From Roseovarius sp. SCSIO 43702 (GTDB lineage Bacteria; Pseudomonadota; Alphaproteobacteria; Rhodobacterales; Rhodobacteraceae): 64,000 bases of DNA. The notes under the pieces were generated by a model, which saw only the letters and a program-made list of their open reading frames with translations, searched no databases and was not told the DNA's origin. The translations under genes and the position numbers were made by a program. The stretch is from assembly GCF_019599045.1 (NCBI RefSeq), contig NZ_CP080623.1, forward strand, positions 1,448,501 to 1,512,500, given 5' to 3'. Positions 1 through 7,799 of this stretch are shown here, one piece after another (position 1 is the stretch's first letter; each line of letters starts with the position of its first letter).

Positions 1-142
1 GATCGTTGATCGCTTCGGCGTTCGAGTGCTGCGCGATCCCTATACCAACAAGCCTTACGTGCATTTCTACACCACCAAGCGGGTCGGCGGCGGGGTGCAG
101 AACTTCGAGGCGATCAAGCTGCTGAAGATCGCGGCCTCCTGA
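1..142 (+). CDS. Phage major capsid protein, HK97 fold (C-terminal end only)
   Basis: The gene is cut by the window edge. The reading frame starts at base 2 and ends in TGA at 140-142, giving 46 residues. The tail contains DPYTNKPYVHFYTTKRVGGG and ends FEAIKLLKIAAS, the typical carboxy end of HK97-type major capsid proteins, where the last beta strands of the P and A domains lie. The next genes are other head-assembly proteins in the same direction, which supports the call. The protein forms the icosahedral shell of a tailed phage. Only the end is visible, so completeness of the rest of the head module (terminase, portal, protease) cannot be judged. Confidence 0.85.
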   Translation, partial: IVDRFGVRVLRDPYTNKPYVHFYTTKRVGGGVQNFEAIKLLKIAAS

Positions 143-203
143 GCCCTTGCGGGCGGGGATCCACTCGCCCGCACCATCCCTCCATTCCTGAAAGGACACT
201 CCG

Positions 204-644
204 ATGAAGGACATGCATTCTGATCTCTCGGTGGCTTCGGCCATTGATGCGGCCACGCTCGCGGCCGACAACACGCCCGCTGCAATCGACCTACGCGGGT
301 TTGATGCCGCTGAAATCGTACTCGCGATCGGCGCGGGCGGCATCACGTTCACGTCCAGCAACAAGATCGAGTTCAAGCTGACGCACTCCGAAGAGGACGC
401 AAGCTATGAACCGGTCACCGAGGTTGATGTACTCGGTGTCGAGGAAATCGGCAGCGGCGGGGTGATCAAGGCGCTGGTGGCGGCGCATGCCCAAGCTGGC
501 GTCTATCGCTTCGGCTATGTCGGCGGCAAACGCTACCTGAAACTCTTGGCCGCATTCTCGGGCACCCATGGCACGGGCACGCCGATTGCAGGCGTCGTGA
601 TCCGGGGTCACGGCCAGATCAACCCACAGACGGCGCAGGCCTGA
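204..644 (+). CDS. Phage structural protein of unknown function (between capsid and connector)
   Basis: The product has 146 residues with no signal peptide or membrane segment. ATG at 204 follows a GAAAGGA ribosome site. The composition is rich in Gly, Ala and Ile, with alternating beta-type segments (for example DLRGFDAAEIVLAIGAGG). This is the pattern of small virion or decoration-like proteins that sit between the major capsid gene and the head-tail connector in alphaproteobacterial siphophages. I do not recognise a named family with certainty. The position, the 62-base gap after the capsid gene and a hairpin terminator after it suggest high expression in the late head operon, as expected for a structural component. 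Confidence 0.7.
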   Translation: MKDMHSDLSVASAIDAATLAADNTPAAIDLRGFDAAEIVLAIGAGGITFTSSNKIEFKLTHSEEDASYEPVTEVDVLGVEEIGSGGVIKALVAAHAQAGVYRFGYVGGKRYLKLLAAFSGTHGTGTPIAGVVIRGHGQINPQTAQA

Positions 645-652
645 TGCTGACG

Positions 653-683
653 CGCGGGCGGCGATGGTCGCCCGCGTTCTTTT
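653..683 (+). terminator. Hairpin with T-rich tail inside the phage head operon
   Basis: CGCGGGCG at 653-660 pairs with CGCCCGCG at 669-676 around an 8-base loop, followed by TTCTTTT. It covers a possible upstream ATG at 664, which argues that the next gene starts at 697. It probably lowers read-through after the very abundant capsid-region genes. Confidence 0.5.
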
Positions 684-696
684 GCGGAGGTTGCTG

Positions 697-1236
697 ATGA
701 CCACCCTTGTTCGCACCACAGCCCCAGCGGAGGCCCCGATTACGCTGAGTGAGGCAAGGGCGCAAATCCGCGTCGATCACAATGAGGAGGATGTGCTGAT
801 CCAGCACTATATCGATGCGGCCACCTCGCTGCTCGATGGGCCGGCGGGTCTGCTTGGGCGGTGCCTGGTGACCCAAAGCTGGCAGATGAATGTCGACGCT
901 TTGGCCGGACCAGTGCATTTGCCGTTTCCGGACACGGTGATCGATGAGGCGAAATTTGCGGATGGTGACGCTGAGGACGTGCCCTACCGGCGCGAGATGT
1001 GCGGGCAGCGTCCCGTCCTGATCCCGCTGCAGGGCTGGGGGCGGTCTGCGGTGATTTCCTTCACCGCGGGCTATGGTGCGCCGCAGGATGTGCCTGCCAC
1101 GCTGCGTCAGGCAATTCTGCTGCTCATCGCCCACTGGTATGACAATCGCGAGGCGGTCACGATCGGTGCGGCAGGCGCCGCTTTGCCCATGGCGGTCGAT
1201 GCGCTGATCGCGCCGTCGCGGCTGCAGCGGGTTTGA
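697..1236 (+). CDS. Phage head-tail connector protein (gp6-like)
   Basis: The product has 179 residues. I chose ATG 697 because GGAGG at 686-690 lies six bases upstream; an ATG at 664 falls inside a hairpin and has no ribosome site. The N-terminal part (ITLSEARAQIRVDHNEEDV followed by IQHYIDAATSLLDG) is the classic start of the HK97 gp6/phage_connector family, and the C-terminal half contains PATLRQAILLLIAHWYDNRE, the conserved helix of these proteins. Such proteins form the ring below the portal that joins head and tail. The gene lies between the capsid-region gene and the head-closure gene, the usual order. Confidence 0.85.
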   Translation: MTTLVRTTAPAEAPITLSEARAQIRVDHNEEDVLIQHYIDAATSLLDGPAGLLGRCLVTQSWQMNVDALAGPVHLPFPDTVIDEAKFADGDAEDVPYRREMCGQRPVLIPLQGWGRSAVISFTAGYGAPQDVPATLRQAILLLIAHWYDNREAVTIGAAGAALPMAVDALIAPSRLQRV

Positions 1237-1239
1237 GCC

Positions 1240-1572
1240 ATGATGGCCGGAAGGTATGATCGCCGGGCGCAGTTCCGCCGCTATGTCGAAATCGATGACG
1301 GGTTCGGAACGGTCCAGAGCTGGGAGGATCATGGCGATCCGGTCTGGGTCCAGCTCACCCATGTCAGCGACAGTGAGAAATGGCACGCCGCCCAGGTGCA
1401 GGCGACTGTGACATCCCGCCTGCGTCTGCGGTGGTCCAGCTTCGCCGCTGACATCAGCCCGCTCGATCGCGTCATCTGCGAGGGGCGCGATTACAACATC
1501 ACGGGGGTCAAGGAAATCGGGCGGCGAAAGGCCATCGAGATCACCGCGAGCGCCCGCGCCGACCAGAGCTGA
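1240..1572 (+). CDS. Phage head-closure / head-tail adaptor protein
   Basis: The product has 110 residues; ATG 1240 and ATG 1243 are both possible starts. The order of features (GRYDRRAQFRR near the start, DGFGTVQSWEDHG, then a segment ending ITASARADQS) fits the phage head-tail joining family related to SPP1 gp16 and HK97 gp9/10. This protein seals the connector after DNA packaging. It starts three bases after the connector stop codon, so the two are translationally linked. After this gene the tail genes expected in a siphophage are absent and the lysis cassette begins at once. Confidence 0.8.
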   Translation: MMAGRYDRRAQFRRYVEIDDGFGTVQSWEDHGDPVWVQLTHVSDSEKWHAAQVQATVTSRLRLRWSSFAADISPLDRVICEGRDYNITGVKEIGRRKAIEITASARADQS

Positions 1573-1587
1573 CAAGGGAGGCACCCC

Positions 1588-1878
1588 ATGCCGCCTGATC
1601 CAAACGCGAGAAATCGGTATGATTTGTCAGAGCACGAGTTCGAGGCGATGCTCGCGCGCGCCGCCGAGGAAGGCGCAAAGCGGGCCCTCGCGGACGTCGG
1701 CCTGGACGGCCACGAGGCAGCGCTCGATATCCGTGACCTGCGCTCCTTGCTCGACTGTATCCGGCTGGTGCGTCGCACCGCGATGCAAACCGCCGTGCGC
1801 ATGATCACCACCGGCGTCATGCTGGCGCTGTTGGCGGGCATCGCCATCAAGCTGAAGATCTTCGGCGGCGGTCCGTAG
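1588..1878 (+). CDS. Small phage membrane protein, DUF6127-like
   Basis: The product has 96 residues. ATG 1588 is preceded by AAGGGAGG. The N-terminal half is acidic and helical (YDLSEHEFEAMLARAAEEGA), a middle part reads DIRDLRSLLDCIRLVRRTA, and a single membrane helix follows at about residues 68-89 (MITTGVMLALLAGIAI). It resembles the DUF6127-type proteins found next to endolysins in alphaproteobacterial phages. Position immediately upstream of the endolysin suggests a role in lysis, perhaps as a holin or pinholin partner, but this is inference; a single helix is short of what most holins have. A strong terminator follows. Confidence 0.6.
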   Translation: MPPDPNARNRYDLSEHEFEAMLARAAEEGAKRALADVGLDGHEAALDIRDLRSLLDCIRLVRRTAMQTAVRMITTGVMLALLAGIAIKLKIFGGGP

Positions 1879-1910
1879 CCGCTCACCACCCATCGATCGC
1901 CCCAACCGTA

Positions 1911-1933
1911 CCCGCCCTCGAGGCGGGTTTTTT
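1911..1933 (+). terminator. Rho-independent terminator before the endolysin gene
   Basis: CCCGCC at 1911-1916 pairs with GGCGGG at 1922-1927 around a short CTCGA loop, followed by six T residues. This is a well-formed intrinsic terminator. The endolysin start lies 17 bases further on. Confidence 0.75.
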
Positions 1934-1950
1934 CGTTTTGGAGGACCCCC

Positions 1951-2625
1951 ATGACCACGACCTTCCACCGCCATTGGCGCAACGTGCCCGAGCGCACCTG
2001 GCGCTGGCCGAACTTTTCGCCCGCTGAAATTGCCTGTCGGGGCACCGGCAAGCTGCTCGTCAACGAACCGGCGCTCGACAAGCTGCAGGCCCTCCGCGAC
2101 CGGCTGGGCAAGCCGCTGATCGTGCGTTCCGCCTATCGCAGCCCCGAGCACAACCGCGCTGTCGGCGGCGCCACTCGGTCGAAGCACCTCGACGGCGCCG
2201 CCTTCGACATCGCCATGGCGAACCACGACCCTGCGGCATTCGAGGCGGCGGCACAGGAGGTCGGGTTCCTCGGCTTCGGCTTCTATCCGCGCTGGGGATT
2301 CATCCATGTCGACCTCGGCCCCGCGCGCCAGTGGGGCGAGCGGTTCCCGATCAGGGCGACTGCCTTCGCCGAAGAAACGCCGCCTGCGCGAAAGGTTCTG
2401 GCTGAGAGCCGGACCATGAGGGCCGGCGGCGCAGCGGGCGTCGCGACGCTGGGCGCAGCCGGCGTGGAGGTGGCGCAGCAGGTGCTGACCGAGACGCAGA
2501 CCGCCATCCTGCCGCTGGTCCCGTACCTCGATACGCTCCGCTGGGTGTTCATCGCCGTGGCGCTCGGTGGGATCGCGATCACGATCTACGCCCGCCTCGA
2601 CGACTGGCGCCGGGGGCGACGGTGA
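1951..2625 (+). CDS. Phage endolysin, peptidase M15 (D-Ala-D-Ala carboxypeptidase type), with C-terminal membrane anchor
   Basis: The product has 224 residues. The peptidase domain spans about residues 20-130. Zinc-site motif S77-K-H79-L-D-G82-A-A84-F-D86 matches the M15 pattern SxHxxGxAxD, and a third ligand is His119 in GFIHVDLG. After a linker of about 50 residues there is a membrane helix near residues 192-213 (WVFIAVALGGIAITIYA) and a basic end. There is no signal peptide. This domain order is common for prophage peptidoglycan peptidases of Rhodobacterales. The enzyme would cut peptide crosslinks of the wall during lysis. The stop codon overlaps the GTG of the inner spanin gene. Confidence 0.88.
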   Translation: MTTTFHRHWRNVPERTWRWPNFSPAEIACRGTGKLLVNEPALDKLQALRDRLGKPLIVRSAYRSPEHNRAVGGATRSKHLDGAAFDIAMANHDPAAFEAAAQEVGFLGFGFYPRWGFIHVDLGPARQWGERFPIRATAFAEETPPARKVLAESRTMRAGGAAGVATLGAAGVEVAQQVLTETQTAILPLVPYLDTLRWVFIAVALGGIAITIYARLDDWRRGRR

Positions 2626-2879
2626 TCGCCGTCTTGCTCAGCAGGATCGCAGCCAGCCCATGGATGCGGGCCACTTTGCGCTACGGTGCCATCGCCGTCG
2701 CCGTTGCCCTATTTCTTTTGTCTGCCCGGCGCTCCGGCGAACGCGTCGGTCGCCTGGCAGGACGCCTTGAAACCACGGAGAAGGCCAATGACGTCCAACG
2801 CCGGATGTTGGAGGCAGCGGCTCGCCGCCCTCGCGATCGGAACGAGCTTACTCAGCGGCTGCGCGACGGTCGGTTCTGA
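2622..2879 (+). CDS. Putative inner-membrane spanin (Rz-like)
   Basis: The product has 85 residues and starts at GTG 2622, overlapping the endolysin stop by four bases. It has one N-terminal membrane helix (about residues 19-36, LRYGAIAVAVALFLLSA) followed by a charged coiled-coil-like region rich in Arg and Glu (RSGERVGRLAGRLETTEKAN). This topology, N-in with a periplasmic coiled coil, is that of Rz-type i-spanins. The 3' half overlaps a lipoprotein gene in another frame, as in lambda Rz/Rz1. No sequence-level family match is claimed; the call rests on topology and position. Confidence 0.65.
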   Translation: MIAVLLSRIAASPWMRATLRYGAIAVAVALFLLSARRSGERVGRLAGRLETTEKANDVQRRMLEAAARRPRDRNELTQRLRDGRF

Positions 2880-3045
2880 CGGCAGCGGGCCAGCGGCGTG
2901 TCCGCCGGTCGTCGAGTATGGCCGCGAGATCAAAGTGCGCGCGACCGACGAACTCGGGACTCTTTCGGACCGGTCCGCCATCGCCGAGTTGCTGGCTGAC
3001 TACGGCGTCATGCGGGATCAGGCGCGCGCGTGCAGCGGGCAATGA
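2788..3045 (+). CDS. Putative outer-membrane spanin lipoprotein (Rz1-like)
   Basis: The product has 85 residues. ATG 2788 has a GGAG site seven bases upstream. A lipoprotein signal peptide ends in the lipobox LLSGC with Cys25. The mature part is about 60 residues and includes the segment ACPPVVEYG. The first 92 bases lie inside the inner-spanin gene in a different frame. An o-spanin is anchored in the outer membrane and contacts the i-spanin through the periplasm to fuse the membranes at the end of lysis. An ATG further upstream (2686) would give a longer product without a usable signal peptide and is less likely. Confidence 0.65.
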   Translation: MTSNAGCWRQRLAALAIGTSLLSGCATVGSDGSGPAACPPVVEYGREIKVRATDELGTLSDRSAIAELLADYGVMRDQARACSGQ

Positions 3046-3134
3046 AGCCTCTGCACACCAGCCGATAGCCTTTTCTTTCCGATGCAGCTACAGTGAGCGA
3101 TAATTCAACAATCATTGCTGCCTTCGGGGAAGAA

Positions 3135-4046
3135 ATGGACCGTCTCGAATGCGATCGCATGTTCCTCGCCGTCATGGAAGCCGGCAGCTTCACCGGGGCA
3201 GCGGAAAAGCTCGGCACCAGTTCCGGCCAGGCATCCAAGCTGTTGTCGCGGCTGGAAAGTGAACTTGGCGTGCGGCTGCTCAATCGGACGACGCGATCCG
3301 TTTCGCCGACGGAGGCCGGTAGGGCATACTACGATCGGCTGAAGCCGCTCGTGGATGAACTCGAAACGCTGGATCTCGATATCCGCAACATCTCGCAGTC
3401 GCCGCGGGGGCGGCTGCGCCTGACGGCGCCGCTGACCTTCGGCACGCTGGAAATGGCACCCGCGCTCAATGAATTCGCTGCGCGCTATCCCGACATCGAA
3501 CTTGATGTGACCTTCACCGACCGGGTCGTCAACGTCGTCGACGAGGGTTTCGACCTCGCCATCCGTGTCGGGCGCCCCGGCGATTCCAGCCTGATCATCC
3601 GCAAGCTCTGCGCCGTCCGCATCGTCGTGGTGGCCGCGCCCGCCTACCTCGAGATGCACGGCGCCCCCGAGGCGCCTTCGGACCTGGAACACCATGCCTG
3701 CATAATCGACACCAACTTCCGCGAGCCGAACCGTTGGCCGTTCAGGACGCAGCAGGGCGACGCGGAGATGGTGAACGTCTCAGGCCGCATCCGCTACTCC
3801 AATGCCGAAGCCTGTCTTCAGGCCGCGACCCTGGGCTTGGGGCTGGCCTGCGTCCCTGCTTTCGTGGCGGGGGACGCGCTGCGGTCCGGCGGGGTGACGC
3901 GACTTCTGTCGTCCTACGAGACGGAGCCTTACGACGTTCACGTGCTCTACCCACATAACCGGCACCTTGCCGCGAAAGTGCGCCTGCTCGTCGACTTCCT
4001 GGTCGAACGCTACAGACAGACACCGCACTGGGAGCAAGGCTGGTGA
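3135..4046 (+). CDS. LysR-family transcriptional regulator of the quinone-stress operon
   Basis: The product has 303 residues from ATG 3135 (GGGGAAG upstream); a GTG at 3093 would add 14 residues. The N-terminal winged helix-turn-helix covers about residues 5-62 (AGSFTGAAEKLGTSSGQASK, then LLNRTTRSVSPTEAG), and the effector domain follows from about residue 90. This is the subgroup with PRGRLRLTAPLTFG after the HTH, typical of regulators next to oxidoreductase or redox-enzyme operons. It is transcribed toward the DoxX-VOC-GST-WrbA genes with a 120-base gap, so it probably controls them in response to quinones or other electrophiles. It is the first host gene after the prophage remnant. Confidence 0.88.
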   Translation: MDRLECDRMFLAVMEAGSFTGAAEKLGTSSGQASKLLSRLESELGVRLLNRTTRSVSPTEAGRAYYDRLKPLVDELETLDLDIRNISQSPRGRLRLTAPLTFGTLEMAPALNEFAARYPDIELDVTFTDRVVNVVDEGFDLAIRVGRPGDSSLIIRKLCAVRIVVVAAPAYLEMHGAPEAPSDLEHHACIIDTNFREPNRWPFRTQQGDAEMVNVSGRIRYSNAEACLQAATLGLGLACVPAFVAGDALRSGGVTRLLSSYETEPYDVHVLYPHNRHLAAKVRLLVDFLVERYRQTPHWEQGW

Positions 4047-4166
4047 CAATTCCATCCAATTGAGAAGCAATCATCTTCCCCTTGACCGGATTATCATTCG
4101 GCTCAGACAAGATCATCTTCTCCCTACAGACACCGCGCAAGTGCGCCCCCTTCGAGGAGAATCGAA

Positions 4167-4610
4167 ATGACCTACGCCACCGCTTCCACATCCGCCCGTC
4201 CGTCTCTGGTCGAGGGCGTGACCAACGCCGATCTCGCCGCGACGATCCTGCGCGTCTCGATGGGCGTGCTGTTTCTCGCCCATGCCGGGCTGAAGCTCTT
4301 CATCTTCACCCCGGCCGGTACGGTCGGTTATTTCGCAAGCCTCGGGCTGCCCGGGCCGCTCGCTTATCTCGTCATCGCAGCCGAGCTGTTCGGCGGCATC
4401 GCCCTGATCCTCGGCATCTATTCCCGCTGCGTGTCTCTGGCGCTGGTGCCGATCCTGCTGGGCTCGATCTATGTGCCGCACGGCGCTGCCGGCTTCTTCT
4501 TCTCGAACGAAGGCGGCGGCTGGGAATACCCGGCGTTCTGGGCGGTGACGCTGATCGTCCAGGCCCTGCTCGGCGACGGCGCATTCGCGCTGAAGCGCAG
4601 CCGCGCCTGA
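4167..4610 (+). CDS. DoxX family membrane protein
   Basis: The product has 147 residues with four predicted membrane helices at about residues 22-44, 59-78, 83-103 and 117-140. The first helix contains LRVSMGVLFLAHAGLKL and the second AELFGGIALILGIYSR, both typical of DoxX/DoxD proteins. ATG 4167 has GAGGAGA upstream. DoxX proteins form redox-linked membrane complexes with thiol or quinone oxidoreductases; in this operon the partners are a quinone reductase and a hydroquinone reductase, so a role at the membrane quinone pool is reasonable. It is the first gene after the LysR regulator and is followed by a hairpin. Confidence 0.88.
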   Translation: MTYATASTSARPSLVEGVTNADLAATILRVSMGVLFLAHAGLKLFIFTPAGTVGYFASLGLPGPLAYLVIAAELFGGIALILGIYSRCVSLALVPILLGSIYVPHGAAGFFFSNEGGGWEYPAFWAVTLIVQALLGDGAFALKRSRA

Positions 4611-4618
4611 GCTTCCTT

Positions 4619-4652
4619 GCGGGCCGCGGGGAACCTCCCGCGGCCGCACTTT
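4619..4652 (+). terminator. GC-rich hairpin with T run between DoxX and VOC genes
   Basis: CCGCGGG at 4624-4630 pairs with CCCGCGG at 4637-4643, extended on both sides with a bulge, then ACTTTTCCC. The downstream gene is in the same direction and has its own ribosome site, so it is likely to attenuate rather than end transcription. Confidence 0.45.
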
Positions 4653-4668
4653 TCCCGAGGAGACCGAT

Positions 4669-5532
4669 ATGACCGCCGCTACAGACTTCTTCGACATGAC
4701 TACCGCGCCGCTGCGCATCGGGACCGTCCGGCTCAAGGTGCGTGACCTCGATGCGGTCTCCACCTTCTACCAAACGATGCTCGGACTCCGCCCGATCGAG
4801 AGCCACGGCCATCGCTTCACGCTCGGCATCGGCGGCACGCCGCTGCTGGAGCTCGTGGGCGACCCGAAGCTGGCTCCCCTCGACCCGCGGCAGGCCGGCC
4901 TCTTTCACACCGCCTTCCTGATGCCGACCAGAGCTGACCTGGCCCGCTGGGTCGCCCACGTCGCGGAAGCGCGCGTGCCGCTTCAGGGCGCGTCGGACCA
5001 CATCGTCAGCGAGGCGCTCTATCTCGCCGATCCCGAGGGCAACGGCATCGAGGTCTATTCCGACCGTCCGGTCTCGGACTGGCACGGAGAGAGCGGCGAG
5101 ATCCGGATGAGCACCGATCCGCTCGATCTGCAGGACCTGCTCCAAAGCGCCGAGGGCACCGAATGGTCGGGCTTCCCGGAGGCCGGCAGCGTCGGCCATG
5201 TCCACCTGCAGGTGGGGGATACTGCGGAAGCCGATCGCTTCTACCGCGACGTACTCGGCCTCGATATCGCGGCGCGCTATCCCGGCGCCAGCTTCTACGG
5301 CAGCGGCGGCTATCACCACCAGCTTGCCGGCAACGTCTGGAACAGCCGCCGGGCCAGCACGCGCCCCGAGGGCATGGCAGGTCTCGAGGCCGTCGAGATC
5401 CTCGTCCGGGACGCCATGAACATCACCGCCATTGCCGTACGCGCCGACAGTGCCGGCATTGCAAGCACCAGGAACGCCGATGGCCTGACCCTGCGCGACC
5501 CCTGGGGCACCGCAATCACGCTGAGGAATTGA
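4669..5532 (+). CDS. VOC family protein, two glyoxalase/extradiol dioxygenase-like domains
   Basis: The product has 287 residues. Domain 1 is about residues 15-145 (TVRLKVRDLDAVSTFYQTML, ending NGIEVYSDRP) and domain 2 about 170-285 (VGHVHLQVGDTAEADRFYRD). Domain 2 keeps His residues in VHLQV and YHHQLAGNVW, and domain 1 keeps Glu in GIEVY; this fits the CatE-like two-domain VOC proteins that bind one metal ion. In known LysR/DoxX/MhqA-type operons such proteins open or detoxify catechols and hydroquinones. The function here is inferred from the family and from its neighbours, a glutathionyl-hydroquinone reductase and a quinone reductase. Confidence 0.85.
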   Translation: MTAATDFFDMTTAPLRIGTVRLKVRDLDAVSTFYQTMLGLRPIESHGHRFTLGIGGTPLLELVGDPKLAPLDPRQAGLFHTAFLMPTRADLARWVAHVAEARVPLQGASDHIVSEALYLADPEGNGIEVYSDRPVSDWHGESGEIRMSTDPLDLQDLLQSAEGTEWSGFPEAGSVGHVHLQVGDTAEADRFYRDVLGLDIAARYPGASFYGSGGYHHQLAGNVWNSRRASTRPEGMAGLEAVEILVRDAMNITAIAVRADSAGIASTRNADGLTLRDPWGTAITLRN

Positions 5533-5542
5533 GGAGACGACC

Positions 5543-6559
5543 ATGCTGATAAACGGGAAATGGGTTGCGGACTGGCAGCCCGTCCAGGCCAAGGACGAGA
5601 AGGGCGGCTTCGTCCGCCAGACCTCCAGCTTTCGCAACTGGATCACCCCTGACGGCAGCGCCGGGCCGACCGGCGAAGGCGGCTTCCAGGCCGAGCCCGG
5701 CCGCTACCATCTCTATGTCGCGCTGATCTGCCCATGGGCGTCGCGCACGCTGATCGGTCGCAAGCTGAAGGGGCTTGAGGACGCGATCTCGGTCTCCGTC
5801 GTCGAGCCCGAACTCTCCGACCAGGGCTGGCGCTTCGGCGATACTGGCGGGGCCGACCTCGACACGCTGAACGGCGCTAATTTCCTGCACGAGATCTACA
5901 CTCGCGCCGACCCCGCCATTTCGGGCCGCGCGACGGTGCCGGTGCTGTGGGACAAGCAGCGCGGCACCATCGTGAACAACGAATCCGCCGACATCCTGCG
6001 GATGCTGAACTCCGGGTTCGGCGACTTCGCGGACCCCACCTTCGACCTCTATCCGGCCGACATCCGCGAAGAGATCGACGCGCTGAACGCCCGCATCTAT
6101 CCGCGCCTCAACAATGGCGTCTACCGCGCGGGCTTCGCCACCACGCAAGCCGCCTACGAGGAGGCGTTCCACGACGTCTTCGCCATGCTCGACGAGCTTG
6201 AGGGGCGCCTCGGCGACGGCCGTAACTTCCTGCTGGGCGACCGCTTCACCGAAGCGGACGTGCGGCTCTTCGTGACGCTGGTGCGCTTCGACGCGGCCTA
6301 CCACGGCCTCTTCAAGTGCAACCTGCGCCGCATCGCCGACTATCCCGCCTTGAGCCGCTACCAGACGCGAATCCTCGCGATCCCCGGTGTGCGCGACACG
6401 GTCAGCATCGACCACATCAAGCGCGGCTATTACTCGATCAAGGCGCTGAACCCCACCGGAATCGTTCCAGTAGGGCCCCAAGGTGGCGAATGCCTTGGCT
6501 GGCTACCGGCAGCGACATCCCCGTCGAGGGCGATGACGACGGAACGGTTGTCAAGGTGA
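5543..6559 (+). CDS. yqjG: Glutathionyl-hydroquinone reductase (YqjG/ECM4 type) with an aberrant C-terminus
   Basis: The product has 338 residues, with GAGGAGA just before ATG 5543. The thioredoxin-fold part has the catalytic motif C63-P-W-A, the Cys position known from E. coli YqjG; the alpha domain contains FLLGDRFTEADVRLF. These enzymes reduce glutathionyl-hydroquinones in the cytoplasm. The family normally ends soon after the motif NPTGIVPVGP. Here that motif (bases 6452-6480) is followed by about 26 residues of unrelated sequence read out of frame through a pirin gene fragment. A deletion seems to have removed the last codons, the spacer and the first half of pirin. Catalytic residues are intact, so the enzyme may still work. 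Confidence 0.85.
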   Translation: MLINGKWVADWQPVQAKDEKGGFVRQTSSFRNWITPDGSAGPTGEGGFQAEPGRYHLYVALICPWASRTLIGRKLKGLEDAISVSVVEPELSDQGWRFGDTGGADLDTLNGANFLHEIYTRADPAISGRATVPVLWDKQRGTIVNNESADILRMLNSGFGDFADPTFDLYPADIREEIDALNARIYPRLNNGVYRAGFATTQAAYEEAFHDVFAMLDELEGRLGDGRNFLLGDRFTEADVRLFVTLVRFDAAYHGLFKCNLRRIADYPALSRYQTRILAIPGVRDTVSIDHIKRGYYSIKALNPTGIVPVGPQGGECLGWLPAATSPSRAMTTERLSR

Positions 6560-6998
6560 TCACCGGCTCGTTCTGGGGAAAACCGGTCCGGTGGACGGGA
6601 TCGCGGCCAATACGATGCTGCTCGATGTCTCGGTCCCCGCCGGGCGGCCCAAGGTGCTTGCAGTGGACACGCGGGCCAATGCACTTGCCTATGGCTTTGC
6701 TGGCTCCGGCACGTTCCGCAATGCCATCGACCCTCTCGGGATCAAGGTCGAAAAGGAATATCGCGGCACCGAGCTGAACATCCGAGACATGACCGGAAAC
6801 CGCACACTGGTCCGTTTCGGGTCTGGCGACGAAATCACGGTGCAGGCGGGTAACGATGGCATCCGTTTCCTGCTGATGGCCGGCCGGCCGATTCAGGAAC
6901 CCGTCGCCTGGCATGGCCCTATCGTGATGAACACACAGAAGGAACTACGGCAGGCGCTCCATGAACTGAACAACGGCACTTTCATAAAGCACAGCTGA
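6490..6998 (+). pseudogene. Pirin family protein, 5'-truncated and frameshifted
   Basis: The C-terminal half of a pirin can be read in two frames. Bases 6496-6578 encode WLATGSDIPVEG...VKVITGSFWGK, the region entering the second cupin. From about 6591 the reading continues in another frame as DGIAANTMLLDVSVPAG and ends IQEPVAWHGPIVMNT...NNGTFIKHS, the highly conserved pirin carboxy end. The frames meet at an A run near 6577-6580 (GGGGAAAACC); one extra A would give an uninterrupted GKTGPVDGIAAN. The N-terminal cupin with its iron ligands is missing and is replaced by the end of the hydroquinone reductase gene. Pirins are often encoded in such quinone-stress operons. A separately translated 135-residue product starting at 6591 is possible but would lack the active cupin. 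Confidence 0.8.
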
Positions 6999-7045
6999 GG
7001 ATGCCGCACGATACGAAAAACCAACCAACTGAAAAGGAAATGAAA

Positions 7046-7639
7046 ATGGCACAGCCCAAGATCGCAATTATCTTCTACTCGACCTACGGAACCAACCATG
7101 CCGTCGCCTTGGCAGCGGCAGAGGCCGCCCGAGACGCAGGCGCGGATGTCCGCCTTCGCCGGGTTTCCGAGACGGCCCCGAAAGAGGTTGTCGCAACTCA
7201 GGACGCCTGGAAAGCGCAACTGGACAAGATGAGCAATATCCCCGAAGCGACGGCCGACGACATGGAATGGGCCGACGGCTATTTCTTCTCTGCACCGACC
7301 CGTTTCGGCGTGGTGGCCAGCCAACTTCGGGCCTTCATCGACACACTGGGCGGGCTGTGGGGTGCCGGCAAGTTGGCCAACAAGACCTTCACGGCCACGA
7401 CGAGCGCCCAGAATCCGCATGGTGGTCAGGAGGCGACCATTCTCAGCCTGTACACCACTGCAATGCATTGGGGCGCCATCATTGTCGTGCCAGGCTTTAC
7501 CGATCAGTCGATTTTTGACGCTGGCGGCAATCCTTACGGGTTCTCGACCAACGCCAACGGCTTTGACGATGCCGGCAAGGCGGCAGTGGCTCATCAGGCC
7601 AAGCGCCTCGTGGAGATGACCACAAAGATCACCGGCTGA
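7046..7639 (+). CDS. wrbA: NAD(P)H:quinone oxidoreductase, WrbA family
   Basis: The product has 197 residues from ATG 7046 (AAGGA eight bases upstream; an ATG at 7040 and one at 7001 are alternatives). Flavodoxin-like fold: [16 protein letters not shown] is the FMN phosphate loop, [20 protein letters not shown] and [19 protein letters not shown] are the WrbA-specific FMN and substrate segments. It is about the usual length of the family. It reduces quinones by two electrons, avoiding semiquinones. It is the last gene of the LysR-DoxX-VOC-GST cluster and fits the proposed role in quinone detoxification. Confidence 0.9.
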   Translation: MAQPKIAIIFYSTYGTNHAVALAAAEAARDAGADVRLRRVSETAPKEVVATQDAWKAQLDKMSNIPEATADDMEWADGYFFSAPTRFGVVASQLRAFIDTLGGLWGAGKLANKTFTATTSAQNPHGGQEATILSLYTTAMHWGAIIVVPGFTDQSIFDAGGNPYGFSTNANGFDDAGKAAVAHQAKRLVEMTTKITG

Positions 7640-7799
7640 TCGGACGGCAGATCGCGGGCGATATCCGGGCGCGAACCAGTGCGCCCTACCGCCCGCGAAA
7701 CCGGTCATATGCTGAATGAATATCAGTTCGTGGGACAAAAATACTGCTGCTGCGAAGTCCTTAATGTCGTTTTGCACAAATAAGTTCAGCAGTTTTTTA

